A stretch of 64,000 bases of DNA from Candidatus Hodarchaeota archaeon (lineage in GTDB: Archaea > Asgardarchaeota > Heimdallarchaeia > Hodarchaeales > YT1-039), in contig JAEOTF010000102.1 of assembly GCA_016840025.1 (NCBI GenBank), forward strand, positions 1-64,000. The letters are read 5' to 3'. The notes beneath the pieces were generated by a model that was not told the origin of the DNA, did no database searches, and saw only the letters and a program-made list of their open reading frames with translations. How positions within the stretch are numbered: the stretch's first letter is position 1; every line of letters begins with the position of its first letter. The position numbers and the translations under genes were made by a program. Shown piece by piece: positions 35,609 to 43,686 of the stretch.

Positions 35609-37375
35609 TTAAGCATACATGGCAGCCATTCCGAACAGAATTAAACTCAATCCTATTAGAATAAAGAACCACATTATTAGCCAGTTCAATCCCGACCAGC
35701 GATTTTTGAACACTTTTCCTTCTGGTGTGACTATTTTCCACACGGATAGAACTGGGCCAGGTCCACGATGGTACCAGCCATAAACTTTCACTCTGGTTCC
35801 CATGAGTTGAGGAACTCTAAATAATGCAAAGAACCATGCGAGAAAGCCAAGGATGGGTTGATAATCAACTGTAATTATACCAGTGTCATCTTGAATCATC
35901 AAATCTTCTGATAAATAGAACCCTGGAGTTCCTCTTCCTACTACTGTGCCTTCAAAAACTGCTGTTTTCCCTCGTAAGGGAGATACTTCATAATATGAAT
36001 TCTTTGTCATATCAGTCAAACAATGTCTAGCAGTAACTAAGGGATCTGAATCTCGTATTTTCGGATATTTTTCATGTCGTCGCCACTTCCAAACGATTGC
36101 AAACGATAGAAAGCCTATTCCTACGCCGATCAGAGGTTCGTAGCCTAATAACAACGCTACTATTCCACCAATTAGAGGTAGAACTATAAGTAGCAAAGGA
36201 CCAATGTACATAAGGAACAAATCTATTATGAACTCGTCGAGTAGGGACTCAGGCAGTTTAACTTTTCCAATACCTTGGAATTCAGGTCTTTGATTGTAAT
36301 GTACTTGTTGTTCATTTAAGGCAAGAATTCTTTTTGCAGCCAGAGGATGAGTTGAAAACAATTCCAAGAAACCACCCCAAGGATTGCTTAAATCCCAAGC
36401 AGCTGCTTTTGCAACAGTTTCCTCATCTAAATCTGTTACTCCCTGTCCATAAGCTGCATTAGCAAGATTTCTTGCTCCTCTTGTATCAAAAATTCCTAAG
36501 GAACTAACTCCATGCATGAACCCTGCTTGTCGAGCGGCTCTACGTCTATCGCTAGCGGGGTATTGGTCCTTGTTTGTCATAACCTCCCTTCTTTCTGCCT
36601 CAGAGCGAATTATTCCATAAGCTATTTTTACTAAAGCGCGAGATAATGCGCCTGGCTGACCGGTAGCTTCACCTGCGTGTCTATCAGCGTAATATTCACG
36701 AATTCTACTTAGAAAGAGTACTAAGAATTGTGTAAGGTAGTATACAATCCAAGAAATTACTGCAAGTCCTAAAGCCATTATTCCGACCTTGGCTGCATCG
36801 TCGTCCTTAGAACCAGTTGTTCGAGCAAACATCCACATGCCTTGGTAAAAACTATAACAGATCAGTGGAATGGCAGCTGCTACAGTCATCCAAATGAAAT
36901 CTCGGTGGATTATGTGACCGCACTCATGAGCTACAACTGCTAATTGTTCTTCTTCGCTTAGATAGTTGAGTATACCTTCAGTTATTGCAATTCGTGCATT
37001 TTTCTTAGTATGGCCATATGTGAATGCGTTGGGATTATTATCATGAATAATAATTACATATTTCAGGGAGAAATTATGTAATTGCATGTGATGGTGCAAA
37101 AAATCTCTGATATGAGGAGGTAAATGCTCAACTGGATATTTTGTAGCGTTAAAAATCCAATTGATCATAAGATCCATGATCCACGGAGAGATGATAAACT
37201 GAATCCCAACGAACAAGAATGCAAAAATGATTGGAAGAAGAAGCACCCCCGCTGGAGTAATTGCTTCTCCAGAGTAAACTGTCAAAATGTACGAAATTGC
37301 CATCCCTAAAGCGAAAAAGATAGACCAAAGAAAAGTTATTACCCCTAATGATCGTAAATAAAGATTAGCTGGCAT
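35609..37375 (-). CDS. Membrane M48-family metalloprotease with extra C-terminal domain
   Basis: 588 residues. HECGH, in VVAHECGHIIHRDF (near 147), is the zinc site; the third ligand is probably the E of REYYADRHA. There are two N-terminal membrane helices, a further pair around 170-225 and more near 385-430, as in HtpX/Ste24-like proteases. After residue 445 comes a soluble domain (GKTAVFEGTVVGRGTPGFYL; DDTGIITVDYQP) resembling an OB- or E3-ligase GIDE-like fold, then a last membrane helix. Likely role: membrane-protein quality control. Confidence 0.85.
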   Translation of the reverse strand: MPANLYLRSLGVITFLWSIFFALGMAISYILTVYSGEAITPAGVLLLPIIFAFLFVGIQFIISPWIMDLMINWIFNATKYPVEHLPPHIRDFLHHHMQLHNFSLKYVIIIHDNNPNAFTYGHTKKNARIAITEGILNYLSEEEQLAVVAHECGHIIHRDFIWMTVAAAIPLICYSFYQGMWMFARTTGSKDDDAAKVGIMALGLAVISWIVYYLTQFLVLFLSRIREYYADRHAGEATGQPGALSRALVKIAYGIIRSEAERREVMTNKDQYPASDRRRAARQAGFMHGVSSLGIFDTRGARNLANAAYGQGVTDLDEETVAKAAAWDLSNPWGGFLELFSTHPLAAKRILALNEQQVHYNQRPEFQGIGKVKLPESLLDEFIIDLFLMYIGPLLLIVLPLIGGIVALLLGYEPLIGVGIGFLSFAIVWKWRRHEKYPKIRDSDPLVTARHCLTDMTKNSYYEVSPLRGKTAVFEGTVVGRGTPGFYLSEDLMIQDDTGIITVDYQPILGFLAWFFALFRVPQLMGTRVKVYGWYHRGPGPVLSVWKIVTPEGKVFKNRWSGLNWLIMWFFILIGLSLILFGMAAMYA

Positions 37376-37616
37376 TTTTTAACCTCATTATCCTTTATAA
37401 AACCTAATATATTAGTCTGACTGTTCTATTAATCTTTAGCAATAGTTTGAACTTCATTTATAACTATATAACACTTATCTGATCCAACATAGCTTTATGT
37501 TTTCTCCCAAAAAACATTAAGTGTAAATTTTTTAGGGGCCTTATTAGCGAGAAATTCAGAATAGGTATATTTCTGGCGTTATTAGAAAAACCAGAACTAT
37601 TTGGTGACCTAAAAAG

Positions 37617-37994
37617 ATGGCAAAGTTTCAATTAAATCTCTCTGATCCCGAGTCAAAACGGACTCATAAAATTGAGGTTGATGATGCAGTAAAAACCCAA
37701 TACCTCATAGGAAAACGCCTTAATGAAGTTGTTGATGGAAGTATATTGGGATTTGATGGTTATTCCTTCCGAATTACAGGAGGATCAGATGGTGAAGGTT
37801 TTCCAATGAATCCTTCCCTACCTGGTTCTGCTCGACGCCGAATTCTTACAGCAGGCGGAATTGGTTATCATCCCAAACGTCGTGGTTTACGCCGTCGCAA
37901 GTCAGTCCGTGGTAATGAGATTGGGGAAGATATATATCAAATTAATATGAAAGTAGAAGAACGAGGGTCAAGGCCGATAGAAGAATTACTTTAG
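37617..37994 (+). CDS. rps6e: 30S ribosomal protein eS6
   Basis: 125 residues. FQLNLSDPESKRTHKIEV at the N-terminus and GKRLNEVVDGSILGFDGYSF with ITGGSDGEGFPM are diagnostic eS6 blocks. The basic KRRGLRRRKSVRGNEI stretch contacts rRNA. It lies just upstream of aIF2 gamma, a gene order kept in many archaea, and shares its transcript (41-base gap). Confidence 0.95.
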   Translation: MAKFQLNLSDPESKRTHKIEVDDAVKTQYLIGKRLNEVVDGSILGFDGYSFRITGGSDGEGFPMNPSLPGSARRRILTAGGIGYHPKRRGLRRRKSVRGNEIGEDIYQINMKVEERGSRPIEELL

Positions 37995-38035
37995 CTGTTA
38001 TCTTCTTATAACGCTTAAACTGGCTCAATAAGCAG

Positions 38036-39307
38036 GTGAATGACATAGCAACAGAGGATATTCAGGCGGAAGTCAATATAGGCATGATCGGGCATGTTGA
38101 TCATGGAAAATCTACATTAGTAGAAACTTTGACAGGCAAATTTCCCGATACACACAGTGAGGAATTACGTCGAGGTATTTCTATCAGATTAGGCTATGCT
38201 GCATGCGAATTCCGCAAATGCTCAAGTTGTGAAGGAACACAAGCATATACAACAAAGAAAAAGTGCCCCAATTGTGGCGGTGAGACAGTACTCCAGCGTC
38301 GAGTTGCTTTTGTTGATGCCCCAGGTCACGAGGTTTTGATGGCTACAATGCTCTCTGGTGCTGCGATAATGGATGGCTCTGTTCTTGTAATCGCTGCAAA
38401 TGAGGTTTGTCCTATGCCTCAGACAAGAGAACATCTGGCTGCAATGAATATTACAGGAATGGTGGGACCTGGATTAGATAACCGCCTAGTAGTTGCACAA
38501 AACAAGATAGAATTAGTGTCAGAGAAAAGAGCAGTTCAACACTTTAATGAGATCATGGATTTTCTACGTAATAACGAATTGGAGAACATTCCTGTCCTTC
38601 CCATCTCTGCTATGCATCATGCAAATTTAGACATCTTAATCTCTCATATTGAAGAAATGATTCCCACTCCCCAACGCGATTCTACTTTACACGCTAGAAT
38701 GGTTGTTGCCCGTTCTTTTAATGTCAATAAACCTGGAACAAACCCAGAAAATTGGTTAGGTGGAGTTATAGGCGGAACAATCCAACAAGGTGTTTTTTCT
38801 GTGGGAGAGGAAGTAGAACTTCGTCCCGGCTTACCCACAGCACAGACCTGGGAACCAATCATTACAGAAATTGCTAGTCTTCAATCAGGCTTTGGAAAAC
38901 TCTCAAAGGCACAACCAGGCGGACTTATAGGAATAGGTACTTATCTTGACCCCGCTCTGACAAAGAGTGATAATCTCGTAGGTCATGTCCTCGGAAAACC
39001 TGGCACTCTACCCTCTACGTGGGATTCCATTGAATGTGAAATTCACCTTCTAGATAGGGTGGTTGGTACAAAGGATACTATGCAGATTGAAGAACTTTCA
39101 GTTAATGAAAGACTTATGCTGAACATAGGAACTGCGAAAACCGTAGGTACCTTATCGGGCAAATTGAAGAAAAATCGTGTATCAATTACACTAGCTCTTC
39201 CAATCTGTGCCGATGTTGGTACACGTTTAGCTGTTTCTCGTCGAATAGAACGAAGGTGGCGGCTAATCGGTTGGGGAATTCTTCATGGAGGAAAAGAGCT
39301 CGATTAG
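38036..39307 (+). CDS. eif2g: Translation initiation factor aIF2 subunit gamma
   Basis: 423 residues, GTG start. G1 GHVDHGKST, G2 RRGISIRLGYA, G3 DAPGHE and G4 QNKIE (gamma subunits have NKIE/D). The zinc knuckle CSSCEG/CPNCGG near residue 65-85 is typical of archaeal/eukaryotic gamma. Domain 2 has ARSFNVNKPGTNPENWLGGV and domain 3 SVNERLMLNIGTAKTVG. It carries Met-tRNAi to the 30S subunit with the alpha and beta subunits, which are not in this window. Confidence 0.96.
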   Translation: MNDIATEDIQAEVNIGMIGHVDHGKSTLVETLTGKFPDTHSEELRRGISIRLGYAACEFRKCSSCEGTQAYTTKKKCPNCGGETVLQRRVAFVDAPGHEVLMATMLSGAAIMDGSVLVIAANEVCPMPQTREHLAAMNITGMVGPGLDNRLVVAQNKIELVSEKRAVQHFNEIMDFLRNNELENIPVLPISAMHHANLDILISHIEEMIPTPQRDSTLHARMVVARSFNVNKPGTNPENWLGGVIGGTIQQGVFSVGEEVELRPGLPTAQTWEPIITEIASLQSGFGKLSKAQPGGLIGIGTYLDPALTKSDNLVGHVLGKPGTLPSTWDSIECEIHLLDRVVGTKDTMQIEELSVNERLMLNIGTAKTVGTLSGKLKKNRVSITLALPICADVGTRLAVSRRIERRWRLIGWGILHGGKELD

Positions 39308-39401
39308 TTCCCAAATTCAAAATTTTATGCAAAGAATGGTTTTTGAAAGAACCTATTTATTTTTTAGGCATTGGTTGCCCTCTTAGAAATAAAATAAGGA
39401 G

Positions 39402-39827
39402 TTGTCCTTCTTTAAGCAGACTAGTCCTGTGCGGATTATTGTTGATTCGAATTTTCTTATGAGTATTTCCCAAGTTAGAGTGAATCTATCCATAGAATTA
39501 GAAGTAATATTGAATTCGCATTATGAATTACTTCTCCCAACTTTTGTGCGTAACGAATTAGAAAAGTTAGCTCAAGGTCAGGATAAAAAACTGAAAACAC
39601 GAAATGAAGCGCGTTTTGCTTTAAAACTCGCTCAAAAACTTTGTCATGAATACCCGCAGGCCCATTTATCTACTCTTCCTGTAGATGAACAAATTATCAA
39701 TCTAGCTAAGGAAATAGACGCAGTAGTTGCAACTAATGATAAAGTACTACGTACCATTCTTAAGAGAGAAGGTATTGCGACAATTTATCTCCGAGGAAAG
39801 AATAGGCTTGAGATGACTCCTAGCTGA
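39402..39827 (+). CDS. PIN-domain protein of the FCF1/Utp24-like archaeal group
   Basis: 141 residues. PIN acidic residues: IIVDSNFLM (first Asp), VRNELEKLA (Glu) and VVATNDKVL (Asp). Archaeal eS6-aIF2 gamma operons very often carry a PIN gene next, related to the Fcf1/Utp24 rRNA-processing nuclease. The start is uncertain: the TTG at 39402 directly abuts AAGGAG, and a GTG at 39429 gives VRIIVD, closer to the family N-terminus. No antitoxin gene is adjacent, so a toxin role is less likely than RNA processing. Confidence 0.8.
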   Translation: MSFFKQTSPVRIIVDSNFLMSISQVRVNLSIELEVILNSHYELLLPTFVRNELEKLAQGQDKKLKTRNEARFALKLAQKLCHEYPQAHLSTLPVDEQIINLAKEIDAVVATNDKVLRTILKREGIATIYLRGKNRLEMTPS

Positions 39828-39860
39828 AATTTATGATCATAATTTTTCGATAAAGCTTAT

Positions 39861-40415
39861 GTGGTTTCTAAAATGACTGAAGTACCAATTGCTAATATCT
39901 GCGGGACTAGGATTATCCTCTGGGACTCTGAAATGGGGAGTGCAATCTATCAATTAGGTTATTATGGAAAACCTGTAGGGATTCGGAAACCTAAATCTCC
40001 TCATTTTAATCGCCCACTTGAATTATCCGTTCTTGAAGCATACTATTTGCTTAACATCCAGAAAATTCAGATTATAGATAATAAAAGACTTCTAACTAAG
40101 GAAGAGGTTCGTGAATATTGTAAAACGCAATTCAAGCACTTTATAGAACTTTATTACGTATATTCTGATCTTCGAGATCTTGGCTATATCGTTCGTCCAG
40201 GTTTGAAGTTTGGAACTGACTTCTCGATCTACTCCAAAGGCCCTGGAATCGACCATGCACCATTTCTTGTTCATGTACAGCTCAGTACACTCAAACCAAT
40301 CGATCTTGTTCGAGCAGGCAGGCTAGCAACATCGGTACGGAAACGTTATGTAATTGCAACTGTCCTACCCGATCGAAGTGTTCGGTATTATGTTTTTTCA
40401 TGGTTTAAACCCTAA
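39861..40415 (+). CDS. endA: tRNA-splicing endonuclease EndA, homotetramer type
   Basis: 184 residues, the size of alpha-4 archaeal enzymes. GTG start; ATG 39873 is an alternative. Catalytic region: YSDLRDLGYIVRPGLKFGTD, then the Tyr of FSIYSKGPGIDHAPFLV, the His of DHAPF, and the Lys of VRKRYVIA. The enzyme cuts bulge-helix-bulge introns, leaving 2',3'-cyclic phosphate ends, the substrates of the RtcB encoded 9 kb away. It follows the PIN gene by 33 bases. Confidence 0.92.
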   Translation: MVSKMTEVPIANICGTRIILWDSEMGSAIYQLGYYGKPVGIRKPKSPHFNRPLELSVLEAYYLLNIQKIQIIDNKRLLTKEEVREYCKTQFKHFIELYYVYSDLRDLGYIVRPGLKFGTDFSIYSKGPGIDHAPFLVHVQLSTLKPIDLVRAGRLATSVRKRYVIATVLPDRSVRYYVFSWFKP

Positions 40416-40613
40416 AAAAATTAGGTTTGTCCAAGAAGTGTCGGTTAATGTCGAAGTGGTGACAGTTGACATCACATCAAGCGATTTTTCATTTTTAAGG
40501 ATAATATTAATTAATACAGTAATATTCGGGAAGTTAAACTGACAGCATTTTGTATTAGCTCTTGAAAATTCGGGTAGTCGGAGAAATCAAGGAGTTTAGA
40601 TAATATATAGTTA

Positions 40614-41045
40614 TTATAAAGAATTAGAGCCTGTTGCCTCCATAATTTTCAAAAGCTCTTCAGCTATTTCTTCAATAAAATCTAGAAGAATTCCAATATG
40701 AACATTCATATTACTAAGAAGAGCTAGAGTCGTTTGTGAAGTTGAATCGTCCGATGAATTTCCAATTTTACGAATAAAAAGGAATTTATTAGATGCCTTG
40801 ACTGTAATTGTCTGTGTGATCCCTTTACCTAGTTCTTTGACGACTCGTTTAGTGGTTGAGAAAATAGATGTCGTAATGGTTTGAAGTTCAGTCGCTTCAA
40901 TGGTTGCGGATGACTGAACACAAGAGATAGGAAGTCCTTTATCGGTGAAAAAAACTGCTAACTCAATTCCTGATGTAAATTTGACTAATTTTTCCAGCAT
41001 AGTTTGAATTTCATTAAAATGGGATTCTAGGGACAACGAAGCCAT
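40614..41045 (-). CDS. Roadblock/LC7-domain protein
   Basis: 143 residues from ATG 41045; a GTG at 41057 is an alternative. FNEIQTMLEKLVKFTSGIEL, then AVFFTDKGLPISCVQS, is the alpha-beta opening of a roadblock/LC7 domain (the VxxxDGxPI region), and the helical C-terminus is also typical. Roadblock proteins dimerise and bind small GTPases, for example MglB with MglA. The degenerate GTPase at 42932-43603 is two genes away, so a functional link is plausible. Confidence 0.75.
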   Translation of the reverse strand: MASLSLESHFNEIQTMLEKLVKFTSGIELAVFFTDKGLPISCVQSSATIEATELQTITTSIFSTTKRVVKELGKGITQTITVKASNKFLFIRKIGNSSDDSTSQTTLALLSNMNVHIGILLDFIEEIAEELLKIMEATGSNSL

Positions 41046-41056
41046 TCCAACCAGCA

Positions 41057-42775
41057 CTATTCAGGAGTGAACTTATGAGGGGTAGTTTTAGGACGAGTTT
41101 GAGAAGGAATATTCCTTTTGATAAGTGCTCTAACAGGAATAGGTGCTTTTGAAAGATTTGAGTCTCTATTTTCTTGATAGAGTTGAGCTGCGCGGTTTGC
41201 ATCAAATATTAAGGTCTTTTCGTTATTTTTAACTGGTCCTTCCCTTAATAATCCAAGTTCGTGGAGATTAGTGAGAATACGACGAAAATCGATTCCTGCC
41301 AATGATGAAAAAAGAGACATTTCCGATCTAGTTAATGCAGCACCACTCGCCAATGCAAGTACGATCCAGTTTTCTGGAATGCTTAATAGAGCAGAAAAAA
41401 TGCTAATTAGCTCATCTGAATATGCTGTAAGGTAGCTAGATGTAATTTGATCACTAGGAGTCATCTCAACCTCTCGTTCACGAATCCGTATATTATAACC
41501 ACTGCGTAGTCCATCAACAGATTCTCGAATCTGGGAGAGTTCTTCTCGAAGGTCTGCAATGTCTGCTTTTGCATCAAGCATAGTTTTCAGTTTTTCGGTC
41601 TTTGAGAGTGGAGATCCTTCAGGTAAATGCTCTTTGGAAAGTATCAGTCGTTCTTTATAAGCCTCATTCTCTTTTCTTAGTTCTTCCTGAACACGTGTCA
41701 GTTCTTCCACTTTTTCACGTAATTCTGTGGTCTGTTTCTCATAGTAGTATTTACTGTAAGCGAATTGTCGCTTCTTTTGTCGTATTTCCTCGATTTGTTC
41801 TTCTAAGTCAGCTATAAGATTCGCAAGCTCCCGAATTTTATCTTCATACGTTTTTACACGGATACGTAATTGTGCTATTTGCTCGAGTAACTCCCTTTTT
41901 GACGTTTCAGCCTCAACATCCGTGAATAAATTAAGAATAGCTGCATTTTCTAAAGTATCGAGGACTATGTAAACAGGAACAAATTTACCATCGACAGTAA
42001 TAGATCCATCTTCATATTCTACTCCAATCGTTCTTAGAAGTTTAACAATCGCTTGGGTTTCCTCATTAACACGGAATGTAAATAGACTGCGTTCATTCGG
42101 GCGTCGATAAATCCTTGAATGAGAAAACCAAGTGTTAAGGAACGAAAGAATCTCTCCTTCTGGACAATATTCTATAGCACGAATGATATCAGGGATGGAT
42201 GCATTTTCCTGCCCTGTGAAAAACATAACAATTGCAGAGCAGAGCTGTTGAGGTACCTTTGTATAATAACCCCGTTTGTTTTCACCAAGTATAAGTTGTA
42301 CTCCAAACGCGTCATGAAAGTTCTCTACAAACGCGTTGGTTTTACTTTCTTCTTCGCTTTGAAAGGTTCCATTCGTGAAGATTCCCTTTGTTAAACACAT
42401 TAGGGCTACTAAAGATATTAATGTAGATCTTTTGGCAGGAAGGCGAATGGATAGTTGCGTTTTTTGACTTCCAAGAGTAACGACGGTAAAACTAGTAATA
42501 AACTGATCATGTTCATTCAATAACATATGGATAACTGACATAGGAATACTCATTTCTAAATTACTTCGATAACGACTCCATTGGACGGGAGAGATCAATG
42601 AGCTGATGTGAGCGGGACGTGGGTTCTGAAATACAAACTGTCTTCCTCGTTTTGTTAAATTTACACGTGTATCATGAGGAAAATGTTTTAAAGAAAGCCA
42701 GTTGCCTATACCATTCTCAGAGGAGTCGGATTGAGCATACTCGAAGTCTGGGGTTTCCACCATTACCTTCTGCAC
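41057..42775 (-). CDS. Coiled-coil protein with C-terminal winged-helix-like region, unknown
   Basis: 572 residues from GTG 42775; ATG 42763 is a close alternative. The N-terminal 280 residues are mixed and unrecognised. Residues about 290-400 form a long coiled coil (ELLEQIAQLRIRVKTYEDKI; EEQIEEIRQKKRQFAYSKYY). Around 450-520 a helical block (IFSALLSIPENWIVLALASG; LLTNLHELGLLREG-type endings) resembles a winged helix. The stop overlaps the roadblock gene's longest frame. No enzyme motif. A scaffold or regulator for the roadblock protein and GTPase is inferred from the neighbourhood. Confidence 0.7.
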   Translation of the reverse strand: MQKVMVETPDFEYAQSDSSENGIGNWLSLKHFPHDTRVNLTKRGRQFVFQNPRPAHISSLISPVQWSRYRSNLEMSIPMSVIHMLLNEHDQFITSFTVVTLGSQKTQLSIRLPAKRSTLISLVALMCLTKGIFTNGTFQSEEESKTNAFVENFHDAFGVQLILGENKRGYYTKVPQQLCSAIVMFFTGQENASIPDIIRAIEYCPEGEILSFLNTWFSHSRIYRRPNERSLFTFRVNEETQAIVKLLRTIGVEYEDGSITVDGKFVPVYIVLDTLENAAILNLFTDVEAETSKRELLEQIAQLRIRVKTYEDKIRELANLIADLEEQIEEIRQKKRQFAYSKYYYEKQTTELREKVEELTRVQEELRKENEAYKERLILSKEHLPEGSPLSKTEKLKTMLDAKADIADLREELSQIRESVDGLRSGYNIRIREREVEMTPSDQITSSYLTAYSDELISIFSALLSIPENWIVLALASGAALTRSEMSLFSSLAGIDFRRILTNLHELGLLREGPVKNNEKTLIFDANRAAQLYQENRDSNLSKAPIPVRALIKRNIPSQTRPKTTPHKFTPE

Positions 42776-42931
42776 CTACGATAAGTTTTAGAATTCAATT
42801 CTCAAAAAATTTTGAATTTTCGTCCTCAAAAATTACTAACATAGATACTTATTATAAGTCAATTCTTTCCAATAATTAGTATCCTTAAAATATAAAAATT
42901 CATAATAACTTGTTATAGTGAGGCTTTTATT

Positions 42932-43603
42932 TTGACAATAATCAGAGACCATGAAGGAATTCCTACGATTAAAATTCTCCTATGGGGACCCCCTGGTGTA
43001 GGAACAAGCGATTATTTCACCATTGTCCAGGTGTTAAAACTATTAGAAAACCCTGAATTGGTAAAAAGCATTACCAAAATACGTGATACGAAAGGAGAGA
43101 CTTTATTTTTCGATCGAGCAGTACTGGGACTCGGTGAAAGCACCAAACTCCATTTGGTAACTACTCCTGGTGAAGCTCGTCATATTGGGCAGCGAAAAAT
43201 TATCTCTGAAGGTTCAAATGCCTGTATTGTAGTATTGGACGCCTCCAAAGCTGAATGGGCCGAGAATAAGAAATGTTTAGAAGAGCTAAATAGTATAATG
43301 GGTTCACAGATTATTAATAAACATGTGTCCTCATGGGTATTACTTAACAAGCGAGAAAATCTTCCAGACGACACTCAAATGGCGATGCATGATGTTAAAA
43401 AACTTTTAGCTGATTCAGGGCTGGATTCACTAAATTCTCGAATTTCTGAAGTCACTATTTCGGTTGCTAAATCAGAACTGACCAAACTAATTAAAAAATC
43501 ACCAAAAAAGATCAAAGATCCCAAAGCGCGTCCCCAAAGTGTACAGGCTCTTGTAAGCCCTATCAAAACTGTGGTCAAAGAGATCCTAACTTCTGAAAAA
43601 TAA
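42932..43603 (+). CDS. Degenerate small-GTPase-like (MglA/SRbeta-like) protein
   Basis: 223 residues, TTG start. The N-terminus reads IKILLWGPPGVGTSDYF: G19-P-P-G-V-G24 is kept but the P-loop lysine is Thr25. Strand 3 ends in LHLVTTPGEARHIGQRK, where the DxxG Asp is Thr. G4 would be NKRE, not NKxD. The overall strand pattern (ACIVVLDASKAEWAENK; SSWVLLNKRE) still fits a Ras-like fold. Nucleotide binding is doubtful; a pseudo-GTPase adaptor is likely. It is divergently transcribed from the coiled-coil/roadblock pair. Confidence 0.65.
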   Translation: MTIIRDHEGIPTIKILLWGPPGVGTSDYFTIVQVLKLLENPELVKSITKIRDTKGETLFFDRAVLGLGESTKLHLVTTPGEARHIGQRKIISEGSNACIVVLDASKAEWAENKKCLEELNSIMGSQIINKHVSSWVLLNKRENLPDDTQMAMHDVKKLLADSGLDSLNSRISEVTISVAKSELTKLIKKSPKKIKDPKARPQSVQALVSPIKTVVKEILTSEK

Positions 43604-43686
43604 TTAGAAAAATAAAGAGGGGGGAATTTATAGGCACATCTAAAGGATAATATAAAAAAAGTGAGAAAAAAAATTTTCATCCTTTA

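Noticed and set aside
35456..35644. 62-codon frame downstream of aIF5B
   Set aside because: TTG start, no ribosome-binding site, and it overlaps the M48 gene end on the other strand.
39402..39827. VapC toxin
   Set aside because: No antitoxin frame upstream; its place after aIF2 gamma is the conserved housekeeping location of the Fcf1-like PIN gene.
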